13,741 bases of DNA from an uncultured bacterium (GTDB lineage Bacteria > Bacillota_I > Bacilli_A > RF39 > UBA660). Every line of letters starts with the position of its first letter. The first letter of the stretch is position 1. A model generated the notes under the pieces. That model was given only the letters and a program-made list of their open reading frames with translations. It made no database searches and was not told the origin of the DNA. This document shows, in pieces, positions 1-6,423 of this stretch. A program made the translations under genes and the position numbers. The stretch lies in assembly GCA_949288625.1 (NCBI GenBank), contig CASEKZ010000090.1:1-13741 (forward strand). Direction: 5' to 3'.

Positions 1-330
1 TTAATCTTAAGTGCTGGTATGCACTATTTTGGTGAAGAAAAAATAAGTGAGATATTCTTAAAAGATAGTTTTTTTGCTCCCTTAATATCAAGTCTTATTG
101 GTCTTATTCCTAACTGTGCGGCAAGCGTTATTTTAACCGAGTTATACTTAGGTGGTGCAATATCTTTTGCATCATGTCTAGCAGGTTTATTAACCGGAAG
201 CGGCGTTGCTTTAGCCATTTTATTTAAGGTAAATAAAAATAAAAAAGAAAACGTAAAAATAGTTGTTACTTTATATTTAATAGGCGCTTTATCAGGTGTT
301 ATTGCAGAAATTATTACAAGGTTAGTATAA
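1..330 (+). CDS. Putative 10-TM metal exporter (ArsP_2 / putative manganese transporter family), C-terminal fragment
   Basis: The reading frame is open from the first base of the window, so the Met codon at 19 is internal and this is the last 109 residues of a longer gene. The visible part is hydrophobic. A segment with the motif PNCAASV (fragment residues 37-43) runs into a Gly/Ala-rich helix (AGLLTGSGVALAILF). A basic loop (KVNKNKKEN) and a final helix ending at the C-terminus follow. From memory, PNC(A/G)AS followed by a glycine-rich helix is typical of the PF11449 group, annotated variously as arsenic efflux protein, manganese transporter or heavy-metal exporter. The substrate cannot be told from the sequence. 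The gene ends at a strong terminator, so it is the last gene of its transcript. Family assignment is by motif memory only. Confidence 0.72.
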   Translation, partial: LILSAGMHYFGEEKISEIFLKDSFFAPLISSLIGLIPNCAASVILTELYLGGAISFASCLAGLLTGSGVALAILFKVNKNKKENVKIVVTLYLIGALSGVIAEIITRLV

Positions 331-342
331 ATTTTAAATTAT

Positions 343-380
343 AAAAAAGGACGTTTTACTATATAAGAAACGTCTTTTTT
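343..380. terminator. Bidirectional intrinsic terminator between metal exporter and XRE regulator
   Basis: A 13-bp stem pairs 344-356 (AAAAAGGACGTTT) with 368-380 (AAACGTCTTTTTT), with one G-T pair and an 11-nt loop. The T-run ends the rightward exporter. The A-run on the left arm gives a U-tract on the minus strand for the leftward regulator. It lies between two convergent stop codons. Confidence 0.85.
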
Positions 381-399
381 ATGTTTTGAAAAAATATTT

Positions 400-672
400 T
401 TATTTTGAGATATATTTATAATACATATCAACTCTATTTGGTAGTTTTTTTGCTTTAACGGCGGTTTCTTCATTAAAAAGTAATTCTTGTTTTATGTTAA
501 AAGCTTTAGCGATAAAATCAATATTTTTACAAGTTAAATTAGCATCACCATTTTCTATGGTACTTATATAAGCCATTTTGAATTTGGTTTTATTTGCAAA
601 TTGTTCCTGGGTAATGTTATTTTGATACCGGTACCATTTCGTGTTTAAACCAACTAATTCCATTGAAGTCAT
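400..672 (-). CDS. XRE-family helix-turn-helix transcriptional regulator
   Basis: A 90-residue protein that is nearly all one HTH_3 domain (about residues 10-66). The first helix carries the usual start (LNTKWYRYQNNITQEQFA). The recognition region reads KMAYISTIENG, matching the family pattern of x-YIS-x-IE-x-G, followed by a helix with LTCKNIDFIAKAFNI. The last 20 residues are basic. There is no sensor, protease or toxin domain, so it is a stand-alone DNA-binding protein. The start is supported by a perfect AGGAGG on the minus strand 7 nt upstream. A second Met four codons in is less well placed. It is divergent from the YbjQ/membrane operon across 151 bp, so control of that operon and of itself is a reasonable inference. 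No clear operator palindrome was found. The specific target is unknown. Confidence 0.88.
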   Translation of the reverse strand: MTSMELVGLNTKWYRYQNNITQEQFANKTKFKMAYISTIENGDANLTCKNIDFIAKAFNIKQELLFNEETAVKAKKLPNRVDMYYKYISK

Positions 673-703
673 ACTAAAACCTCCTAATATTATTTATGTA
701 TAA

Positions 704-732
704 ATTATAAAGATTTATTATAAGTTTTTGAA
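704..732 (-). promoter_or_regulatory. Candidate promoter of the XRE regulator
   Basis: On the minus strand a perfect -10 TATAAT lies at 709-704, with a 17-nt spacer to a 4/6 match -35 (TTCAAA, 732-727). Predicted leader is about 25 nt. A second minus-strand TATAAT at 722-717 has no partner -35. The spacer is so AT-rich that this is tentative. Confidence 0.35.
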
Positions 733-772
733 TTCCATTATAAATTAATAATGTATATATTGTTAAGATACA

Positions 773-801
773 TTGTAATAAAATTCTTTTTATGATATAT
801 T
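773..801 (+). promoter_or_regulatory. Candidate promoter of the YbjQ operon
   Basis: TTGTAA (773-778), 17-nt spacer, TATATT (796-801). It would start transcription near 808, just before the AGGAGG at 811-816, giving a leader of about 16 nt. The short leader fits the other promoters in the window, but both hexamers are imperfect. Confidence 0.35.
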
Positions 802-823
802 AATTGTGAAAGGAGGAAGGTAG

Positions 824-1162
824 ATGTTTATATCAACGACGGATGCTATTAATAATAAAGTAATAAAAGAATATCGTGGAGTGATTTTTGGAGAAGCAAT
901 AGTTGGAATAGATTTTATAAAGGATTTTACTGCTGGTATTACTAATTTTATTGGTGGTAGAGCAGAAGAATATGAAGAAGAGCTGGTTAACGCAAGAGCT
1001 GATGCAATTAGTGAAATGATGAAACGTGCCAGTAAAATAGGTGCAAATGGTATTATTGGGGTAAAAGTTGATGTTGAATCTGCTAGTGTTGGCCAAAGTA
1101 ACGCACTGATGTTGATAGTATCAGTTAGTGGAACAGCAGTGGTATTAGAACAGGAGGTGTAA
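824..1162 (+). CDS. YbjQ / UPF0145 family protein (PF01906)
   Basis: A 112-residue protein, close to the usual ~105 of the family. Family features are visible in order: an N-terminal STTD, a strand ending FGEAIVGIDFIKDF, the GGR-x-EEYE block (about residues 44-50), the helix ARADAISEMMKRA, then GANGIIGVKVD (about 73-83). A final strand carries small residues. The family is widely annotated as a putative heavy-metal-binding fold that forms oligomers, but its role is not established. There is no signal peptide or membrane segment, so it is cytoplasmic. The start has AGGAGG 7 nt upstream. It is the first gene of three, and the SD of the next gene lies within its last codons, so the two are probably translated together. 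Partnership with the two downstream membrane proteins is inferred from position. Confidence 0.9.
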   Translation: MFISTTDAINNKVIKEYRGVIFGEAIVGIDFIKDFTAGITNFIGGRAEEYEEELVNARADAISEMMKRASKIGANGIIGVKVDVESASVGQSNALMLIVSVSGTAVVLEQEV

Positions 1163-1164
1163 TA

Positions 1165-1530
1165 TTGAAAAAAGATGCACAATATGTTGGGGTTGATGAA
1201 AAATTCATTCCAGAAGATGAAAAATATGTTAATAATTCTTTAAATGATGAAATTAAGGGTACTTTAAATGATGGAATAAAATCCGCAAAAAGCTATATTT
1301 CAAAGCCCGAAAATAAAGAGAAAATGAAGAAAACTGGAAAAAAAATACTAAATGTAGGAAAAGGTATAGGTATTGGTTACTTATGTTTTATCGGATTTAT
1401 ATTTTTAATGGTAATTATAGTTTTTATACTTGTATTTAGTAACATGTTTAAGGCGAACGAAAGAGCTGATAAGATGTATAATCAAGTAGAAAGTACTTTT
1501 AATGAGATAATGGATGAGACTATCAATTAA
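1165..1530 (+). CDS. Small single-pass membrane protein, YbjQ operon gene 2
   Basis: Not recognised as a known family. The 121-residue protein starts at TTG (1165), chosen because AGGAGG at 1153-1158 sits 6 nt before it and the previous stop ends 2 nt before it. Residues 1-65 are charged and polar, with a lysine-rich stretch (KPENKEKMKKTGKK, about 48-60). Residues 66-71 are glycine-rich, and about 72-95 form one strong transmembrane helix. The 25-residue tail looks amphipathic. The positive charge before the helix predicts the N-terminal two thirds in the cytoplasm and a short tail outside. Tight spacing after YbjQ suggests a joint role, perhaps anchoring YbjQ to the membrane. That is speculation. 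Confidence 0.8.
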   Translation: MKKDAQYVGVDEKFIPEDEKYVNNSLNDEIKGTLNDGIKSAKSYISKPENKEKMKKTGKKILNVGKGIGIGYLCFIGFIFLMVIIVFILVFSNMFKANERADKMYNQVESTFNEIMDETIN

Positions 1531-1558
1531 AATAATATATATTTAATAGGAGTAGAAT

Positions 1559-2065
1559 ATGGAAAAAAGTAAAAAAAGAATACCTTTATGGTTAATTATA
1601 TTATTAGTGGGCATATTAATATCAGTTTTGTTTGTGGCTTTTGGTTTTTATAAGCAAAATGATGCTAAAAAAATTAACGAGATGAATGCACAGGAAGCAC
1701 AAAGACAATCTAATGAAAAATATGAAAAAGCAAACGAGAGATATGCCGAAATTGAAGAAGAATTAGAAGAATTAAAGAAAAAATACAATGAAAAACAAGA
1801 AGAATGTAGCGCTCTTGATATGAGTGATCCAAATTGGTTTTCTAATAGTACAAGCTGCCAAAATCAAGCAAGTGACATTAATTCGCAAATAACTGATTTA
1901 GAAACAGAACAATTTAAATTAAAGAATGATAGCTATGTAGTTTATTATAAATTAGTTGAACCTATGTCATATCAGATTTTTTATATAATAGGGGCTTGCA
2001 TCTTTGGTGTGTCTGCAATAGCATCTCTTATAATTTATTTAGTAAAACGTAAAAAAAGTACATAA
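1559..2065 (+). CDS. Two-pass membrane protein with external coiled coil, YbjQ operon gene 3
   Basis: Not recognised as a named family. The 168-residue protein has a basic N-terminus (MEKSKKR), a transmembrane helix at about 9-30, an extracytoplasmic region of about 100 residues, a second helix at about 137-162 and a basic tail (KRKKST). Both ends are therefore predicted inside. The outside part starts with a long Glu/Lys-rich coiled coil (about 40-82), followed by a loop with Asn, Ser and Pro and a second helix (about 100-123). Cys83 and Cys100 flank the loop, at the end of one helix and the start of the next, where a disulfide could staple the hairpin. The SD AGGAG lies at 1548-1552. The gene follows gene 2 by 28 bp and ends in a terminator that overlaps its stop codon. 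Confidence 0.8.
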   Translation: MEKSKKRIPLWLIILLVGILISVLFVAFGFYKQNDAKKINEMNAQEAQRQSNEKYEKANERYAEIEEELEELKKKYNEKQEECSALDMSDPNWFSNSTSCQNQASDINSQITDLETEQFKLKNDSYVVYYKLVEPMSYQIFYIIGACIFGVSAIASLIIYLVKRKKST

Positions 2066-2092
2066 AAGAAGCTTTAATAAGCTCCTTTTTTT
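2064..2092 (+). terminator. Terminator of the YbjQ operon
   Basis: An 11-position stem pairs 2064-2074 with 2079-2089, with one A-C mismatch and a TAAT loop. It ends in a run of seven Ts (2086-2092). The left arm begins inside the stop codon of the operon's last gene. Confidence 0.72.
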
Positions 2093-2100
2093 GTTATAAT
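2092..2100 (+). promoter_or_regulatory. Extended -10 promoter of gpmI
   Basis: TGtTATAAT is a perfect -10 with the TGN extension, directly after the preceding terminator. No good -35 lies 16-18 nt upstream. Transcription would start near 2106, so the leader would be only about 12 nt and the SD (AAAGGAG, 2104-2110) would sit at its very start. Confidence 0.42.
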
Positions 2101-2118
2101 AAAAAAGGAGATGATGAT

Positions 2119-3636
2119 ATGAAAAAACCTTTAGTATTATGTATTTTAGATGGTTGTGGAATAAGAGAAGAAACTGATGGAAATGCTTTTAAAAACGCTA
2201 ATAAACCTACTTTTGATTATTTATGGAATAATTTTCCGCACTCCCTTTTAGAGGCAAGTGGTAACAAGGTTGGTCTTCCAAAAGGACAAATGGGAAATAG
2301 TGAAGTAGGTCACATGAACATAGGAGCTGGTAGAATCGTTTATCAGCCACTTGAGCTAATAAACAAGGCAATTGAAGATAAGAGCTTTTTTCAAAATAAA
2401 AATATATTAAACATTCTAAATCATGTTAAAAAGAACAATTCTAATCTTCACGTAATGGGGCTTTTATCATCCGGCGGCGTGCACTCACACGTTAATCATT
2501 TAATGGCACTAATTGATATGATAAAAGAAAATGGTGTTAAAAACGTGTGTTATCACTTATTTTTAGACGGAAGAGACGTTGATCCAAAAAGTAGTTACAC
2601 GTATATAAAAATGCTAGAAGATAAAATAAAAGAAATTGGTATCGGTAAAATAGTTACGATATCAGGAAGATATTATGCGATGGATAGAGATAATAACTAC
2701 GATCGGTTAAAAAAGGCATATGATGCCATTGTTTATAATAATGCACCAAAGTTTAATAGCCCAAAAGAAGTTATTGAAAAAAGTTATGAAAATGGTATTA
2801 CTGATGAATTTGTTGTGCCAGCCTTAGTAAACGAAGGAAAGCTAAATGATAATGATGGCGTTATAACCTTTAATTTTAGACCAGATAGACTAAGAGAGAT
2901 GTTTACGGCAATAACGAATCCAAAAGAAAGCCCGCTAGACGATGCAAAAGAATTTAATAACTTAAGCGTACTTACCATGATGCCTGTTGTAAATAGTGTT
3001 TTATGTCCTTTCGCATTTAATCATCAAAGTTTAGATAATACGTTAGGAAAATATTTATCAGAAAACAATCTTAATCAGTTAAGAATAGCAGAAACCGAAA
3101 AATATGCTCACGTAACTTACTTTTTTGATGGTGGGGTAGAAGAGAACTTTGATGGCATGAAAAAGATTTTAATGCCGTCTCCTAAGGTAGCAACTTATGA
3201 CATGAAACCAGAAATGAGCGCAAAAGAAGTTACAGATGTGTTACTAAGTGAACTAGATAAAGATTATTTTGACGTTGTAATACTTAACTATGCTAATGGT
3301 GACATGGTAGGTCACACTGGTAATTATGAAGCCGCAAAAAAAGCCGTTGAATTTTTAGATACACGTCTTAAAATGTTATATGATAAAGTAAGTGAAAAAA
3401 ACGGAATTTTAATTATTACCGCGGATCATGGAAATTGCGATATCATGTGGGATGAAAAACATATTCCAGTAACGTCACATACAACAAGCAAAGTACCTTT
3501 TATAATAACAAAAAAAGGTTTAATATTACAAAATGGTAAATTAGCGGATATAGCTCCTACCATGCTAGAATTATTAGGGTTAAAAAAACCAAAAGAAATG
3601 ACTGGTGAGTGTTTATTTAAAGAAAAGAAACATTAG
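2119..3636 (+). CDS. gpmI: 2,3-bisphosphoglycerate-independent phosphoglycerate mutase
   Basis: This enzyme interconverts 3- and 2-phosphoglycerate in cytoplasmic glycolysis, using two Mn2+ ions and a phosphoserine intermediate. The 505 residues match the usual ~510. All landmarks are present: Asp11 in LDGCG; the nucleophile Ser61 in GNSEVGH; VHSH (121-124); DGRDVDP (150-156); Arg184 and Arg190 around SGRYYAMDRD; and FRPDR (253-257). In the phosphatase domain are Asp395 and His399 (NGDMVGH), Asp436-His437 (ADHGN) and His454 (TSHT). So both metal sites and the nucleophile are intact and the enzyme should be active. The SD GGAG is 8 nt before ATG. Many Firmicutes keep this gene between tpiA and eno. 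Here it stands alone with its own promoter. It is the only gene in the window that stops with TAG. Confidence 0.98.
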   Translation: MKKPLVLCILDGCGIREETDGNAFKNANKPTFDYLWNNFPHSLLEASGNKVGLPKGQMGNSEVGHMNIGAGRIVYQPLELINKAIEDKSFFQNKNILNILNHVKKNNSNLHVMGLLSSGGVHSHVNHLMALIDMIKENGVKNVCYHLFLDGRDVDPKSSYTYIKMLEDKIKEIGIGKIVTISGRYYAMDRDNNYDRLKKAYDAIVYNNAPKFNSPKEVIEKSYENGITDEFVVPALVNEGKLNDNDGVITFNFRPDRLREMFTAITNPKESPLDDAKEFNNLSVLTMMPVVNSVLCPFAFNHQSLDNTLGKYLSENNLNQLRIAETEKYAHVTYFFDGGVEENFDGMKKILMPSPKVATYDMKPEMSAKEVTDVLLSELDKDYFDVVILNYANGDMVGHTGNYEAAKKAVEFLDTRLKMLYDKVSEKNGILIITADHGNCDIMWDEKHIPVTSHTTSKVPFIITKKGLILQNGKLADIAPTMLELLGLKKPKEMTGECLFKEKKH

Positions 3637-3671
3637 CATAAAGTTATGTAAAAATAATAAAAAAATGATGA

Positions 3672-3695
3672 AAAAAATTATAAATCTAATTTTTT
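3672..3695 (+). terminator. Weak A/T-only hairpin after gpmI
   Basis: AAAAAATTA (3672-3680) can pair with TAATTTTTT (3687-3695) around a TAAATC loop. The shape is that of a terminator but there is no G-C pair, so gpmI transcripts may well read through to the stronger terminator at 3790-3823. Confidence 0.28.
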
Positions 3696-3727
3696 GCAAA
3701 AATTGTCGAAAAATGTATAAAAAGGTA

Positions 3728-3755
3728 TTGATTTTTTCTAAAAATATAGTATTAT
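3728..3755 (+). promoter_or_regulatory. Candidate promoter of the small RNA
   Basis: TTGATT (3728-3733), 16-nt spacer, TATTAT (3750-3755). The predicted start, about 7 nt downstream, falls on the GG at 3762-3763 that opens the hairpin described next. A second possible pair (TTGCAA 3694-3699, 16 nt, TATAAA 3716-3721) lies upstream. Confidence 0.42.
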
Positions 3756-3761
3756 TAGATT

Positions 3762-3823
3762 GGAAGTACATATTTACTTCCCTTATTGCAAAAGACCGTT
3801 CGTACCCACTCGCGGTCTTTTTT
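3762..3823 (+). ncRNA. Predicted ~62-nt small RNA, two hairpins
   Basis: No coding sequence fits this stretch between two convergent genes, yet it is well organised. A promoter-like pair sits just upstream. A 5' hairpin pairs GGAAGTA (3762-3768) with TACTTCC (3775-3781), followed by a short unpaired linker. A strong terminator hairpin then pairs 3790-3798 with 3813-3821 and ends in six Ts. The terminator loop is 14 nt and holds ACCCAC. The stretch CTTCCCTT after and within the first hairpin is complementary to AAGGGAAG, a Shine-Dalgarno-like sequence, so a base-pairing regulator is conceivable. It does not match any riboswitch or housekeeping RNA I know. It could instead be the processed 3' end of the gpmI transcript. 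Expression is inferred from sequence only. Confidence 0.45.
3790..3823 (+). terminator. Intrinsic terminator of the small RNA and probably gpmI
   Basis: A 9-bp stem, AAAAGACCG (3790-3798) with CGGTCTTTT (3813-3821), has a 14-nt loop and a run of six Ts (3818-3823). It is the first strong terminator after gpmI. Confidence 0.85.
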
Positions 3824-3827
3824 AAAT

Positions 3828-3861
3828 AAAAAAAAGGGCTTAATTAAAAGTCCTTTTTTTT
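3828..3861 (-). terminator. Terminator of rnr (also works rightward)
   Basis: A 13-bp stem (3829-3841 with 3848-3860, one G-T pair) encloses a 6-nt loop, with long A/T arms on both sides. On the minus strand it ends in eight Us. It overlaps the last codons of rnr, so the stop codon lies inside the stem. Confidence 0.8.
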
Positions 3862-5969
3862 ATTTTTTTCATTTCTTTTTTTTCTGTTGTAAACTTTATT
3901 GTTCTCGCTTTTTTAGACGATTCTTTTACTATTACATTTATTGGCGTTCCAATCATGTAAGTGATATTTGTGTTTTCACCAGTTAACGAATTATTATTTT
4001 TATTATATTTATAATTATCAGTTGGTAGATTCCTTACGCTTATTATTCCCTTAAATCCTTCTTTTGTTTTAACACTTAGATATGATGCACAAACATACGT
4101 AACTATGCCATCAAAACTTTTTCCGATGTTATTTTCCATGAATTCTGCCATTCTCATTTCTTTCGCCTCGCGTTCTGCTTTATCAGCCTCGTTACTTCGT
4201 TCGCTGCAATGTGTTGAAACCTCATTAAGAAATTTATCTAACTCATCATAATTAAAATCATAGGTGTTATTATATAGGTTTAGTAATCGATGAACTTGTA
4301 AATCTGCATACCTTCTAATTGGAGACGTAAAATGAGTATAATATTTTAATGCTAGTCCAAAATGTTGTATGTTTATGTTTGAATATTTTGCTCTTTTAAT
4401 TGAACTGGTTATGAATAATTCTAATATAGTATCATATTCTTCACAATTATTGATAATTTCATTTATAACATTTTGAAGATATTTGTTTGTTGTTATGCTT
4501 TTACATTTCTTAAAGTTTAGCCCAATTGTTTCTAAAAACTCTAAAAAATCAGTAACGTTTTCCTCGTTTGGAGCCTCATGAACTCTGTAAACAAATGGCA
4601 GTCCTTTATTAAAAACGTCTTGGGCAATCGTTTCATTAGCTAATAACATGAGGTTTTCTATAATTTTCTCAGCAACTTGCTGTGTTCTTTTCTCAAAACA
4701 TATTGTTTCGCCTTTTCCCTTTACTTTTATTTCAGTACTGCCTAAGTTTAAATATCCGCGCTTTTCTTTAGCTTTATTTAATATGTGCGAAACATATTGT
4801 AAACATCTTAAATCTTCATAAAATGATTCATATCCTTCTAATTCTACTTTATCTATTAGTATTTTATTTACATCTTCATAAGTCATCTTCTTTTTAGAAC
4901 ATATTATACTAGGATATATTTTGTAATCTATAACTTTTCCTTGTTTATTAACAATCATTTCACACGTTTTTGTTAATCTATTAACCCCTGGGTAAAGGGA
5001 ACAAATACCATTTGATAATTTCGAGGGAAGCATTGGAATAACCGTATTGTTCATATAAACGCTTGTTGCTCTATTATAAGCTTCATTATCAATCGCTGTT
5101 CCTTCTTTTACATAGTATGCAACATCCGCAATACATACGTATATCTTATAATTTCCATCTGGCAAAACATTAATTCCTATTGCATCATCTATATCTTTTG
5201 TATCAGATGCATCAATCGTAAATATGTTTTTATCCCTTAAATCTTTTCTTCCTTCTTTTAAGGCCTTTTTCATATCCACTATACCTGGTATTTTTTCTAA
5301 TTCTTTAATTACTTTCTGATTAAATTCAACTTCGAAGCCATGATTATATGCAATTGTTTTTTCATCAATATCTGGCTCGTTTTTATAACCGATACTTTTG
5401 GCGATAACCCCATCGTATTGACTACTATAAGTAGTCAATCTTACTAGTAAGATTTCTCCAACGCCATATTTATCAATGTCTTTTTGATTAACCCTGATTT
5501 TTGTTTGTGCTTTTGTGTGATATGAAAAAAGCATGTTTTTTCCATTTATAAATTTAACTTCACAAGAAACTTGTTTTGCGTTTCGCTTGATAATTTTATC
5601 AACTTTTCCATATACGTTTTGCTTACTATCAACAAACAATTTTTTTACACAAATTACGTCTTTTTCTAAGATCCCTTCAGCTTCGTTCTTTGGAATCGTC
5701 ACCTTAACGTTTTGATTATTTATAACTAAAACATCACCGCTAGGTAAAATATGCGCCTTGCCACAACAAATTGAGGTTTTGTTATCTAATACGCAATAGG
5801 TATCATTTTTGTTTTTATATATCATGCCTAAAACTTCTAGATCATAAAGCGCTTTTGTTAAAAATTCGCATTCCTCACTACTTAATTTTAATACCCCTTT
5901 TAATTCTTTTAGACCAATATTAGGACTTTTTTTAATAAGTTCCAATAACTGCTGTTCTAAAAATTCCAT
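3840..5969 (-). CDS. rnr: Ribonuclease R (RNB-family 3'-5' exoribonuclease)
   Basis: Degrades structured RNA, including mRNA and rRNA fragments, from the 3' end in the cytoplasm. The 709 residues fit the family (700-800). Domain order: a winged helix (about 5-60), two cold-shock-like domains (about 70-230), the RNB catalytic domain (about 240-570) and an S1 domain (about 620-695) with a lysine-rich tail. The catalytic aspartates are all present with the correct spacing: Asp253, Asp259, Asp261 and Asp262 in TIDASDTKDIDD. The RNB signature FTSPIRRYADLQVHR is intact. The start codon has AAAGG 11 nt upstream, rather far, but the promoter at 5993-6021 permits no longer leader. Its usual partners secG and smpB are not adjacent. 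The gene is single, with its own promoter and terminator. The paralogous RNase II is less likely given the N-terminal winged helix. Confidence 0.96.
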   Translation of the reverse strand: MEFLEQQLLELIKKSPNIGLKELKGVLKLSSEECEFLTKALYDLEVLGMIYKNKNDTYCVLDNKTSICCGKAHILPSGDVLVINNQNVKVTIPKNEAEGILEKDVICVKKLFVDSKQNVYGKVDKIIKRNAKQVSCEVKFINGKNMLFSYHTKAQTKIRVNQKDIDKYGVGEILLVRLTTYSSQYDGVIAKSIGYKNEPDIDEKTIAYNHGFEVEFNQKVIKELEKIPGIVDMKKALKEGRKDLRDKNIFTIDASDTKDIDDAIGINVLPDGNYKIYVCIADVAYYVKEGTAIDNEAYNRATSVYMNNTVIPMLPSKLSNGICSLYPGVNRLTKTCEMIVNKQGKVIDYKIYPSIICSKKKMTYEDVNKILIDKVELEGYESFYEDLRCLQYVSHILNKAKEKRGYLNLGSTEIKVKGKGETICFEKRTQQVAEKIIENLMLLANETIAQDVFNKGLPFVYRVHEAPNEENVTDFLEFLETIGLNFKKCKSITTNKYLQNVINEIINNCEEYDTILELFITSSIKRAKYSNINIQHFGLALKYYTHFTSPIRRYADLQVHRLLNLYNNTYDFNYDELDKFLNEVSTHCSERSNEADKAEREAKEMRMAEFMENNIGKSFDGIVTYVCASYLSVKTKEGFKGIISVRNLPTDNYKYNKNNNSLTGENTNITYMIGTPINVIVKESSKKARTIKFTTEKKEMKKIKKRTFN

Positions 5970-5992
5970 ATTACTTTATACCTTTCATAATA

Positions 5993-6021
5993 ATTATACT
6001 ATATGTTGGTTAATATGTAAA
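5993..6021 (-). promoter_or_regulatory. Promoter of rnr
   Basis: On the minus strand: -35 TTTACA (6021-6016), exactly 17 nt, -10 TATAAT (5998-5993). Predicted start is near 5986, giving a leader of about 17 nt that holds the AAAGG. Confidence 0.72.
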
Positions 6022-6096
6022 AAAAATAATTATGATATTTTACAATTCTTATGAAAGAAGACAAATTATGAAACTGCTTTTATTAATTTTATTAAA

Positions 6097-6423
6097 ATGG
6101 AAGTTACAAGTGTTATTATTGAAGAAATAAAAGATGCTTATTCTAACATATCATATGACGTACTAGAAAAAATTGAAATTAATAAGATTGTTCAAAAGTA
6201 TCTTGATGGTGTATTTGATTCATTATTAAAAAAAAATGAAATTGAAGTTCCAAACACTAAAGAGGAATTACTAACCATAATTGAAAATAAAGAGAAAATC
6301 TTAGGAAAAAATGGAATTAATTTTACTGATGAACAAAAAGAACATATTACTAATAAACTAATTGAAAGTAACGCTATAATGATATTTATAAAATACTATC
6401 TAGTAAGCTTAAGAATAGTATGA
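6097..6423 (+). CDS. Hypothetical protein, probably part of a broken membrane-protein gene
   Basis: A 108-residue ORF, rich in Glu, Lys, Ile and Asn, largely helical, with no membrane helix until perhaps the last 15 residues. I do not recognise a named family. The ATG at 6097 has no SD. The frame is open further upstream, back to a stop at 6052-6054, and the upstream codons read like protein (KKTNYETAFINFIK). An ATG at 6051 would join this frame if one A of its AAA were missing, suggesting a frameshift at the 5' end. The 3' end overlaps the next ORF by ATGA. It looks like the extracytoplasmic stalk of a membrane protein whose membrane part is the next ORF. It may be a pseudogene piece, or a coupled two-gene unit. 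It is the only reading frame here to end in TGA. Confidence 0.5.
   Translation: MEVTSVIIEEIKDAYSNISYDVLEKIEINKIVQKYLDGVFDSLLKKNEIEVPNTKEELLTIIENKEKILGKNGINFTDEQKEHITNKLIESNAIMIFIKYYLVSLRIV

Noticed and set aside
19..21. ATG as start of the metal exporter
   Set aside because: The frame is open to base 1, there is no SD, and the family is a 10-TM protein far longer than 103 residues.
790..1182. 130-codon open frame on the minus strand over ybjQ
   Set aside because: Mirror of a clear YbjQ gene, with Ser/Thr/Ile-rich composition and no family resemblance.
3704..3710. TGTCGAA, identical to a Spo0A box core
   Set aside because: A 7-mer of this composition is expected about once by chance in a window this size. 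It is single, and no sporulation gene is present.
3762..3823. Known riboswitch, T-box, 6S or SRP RNA in the gpmI/rnr spacer
   Set aside because: None of the conserved cores I know is present (no preQ1, SAM, purine or c-di-GMP core, no T-box NGGTGG, no SRP tetraloop), and no gene follows in the right orientation.
3605..3986. Two short rightward frames (74 and 66 codons) between gpmI and rnr
   Set aside because: They overlap gpmI's end, terminators and the antisense of rnr. Lys/Phe-rich low-complexity products and no SD suggest AT-rich chance frames.
6068..6130. 20-codon hydrophobic frame (MKLLLLILLKWK...) that could be a leader peptide or small membrane protein
   Set aside because: Only a weak purine-rich sequence precedes it, it overlaps the 6097 frame out of register, and T-rich DNA gives Leu/Ile runs by chance. 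It may be a relic of the broken gene.
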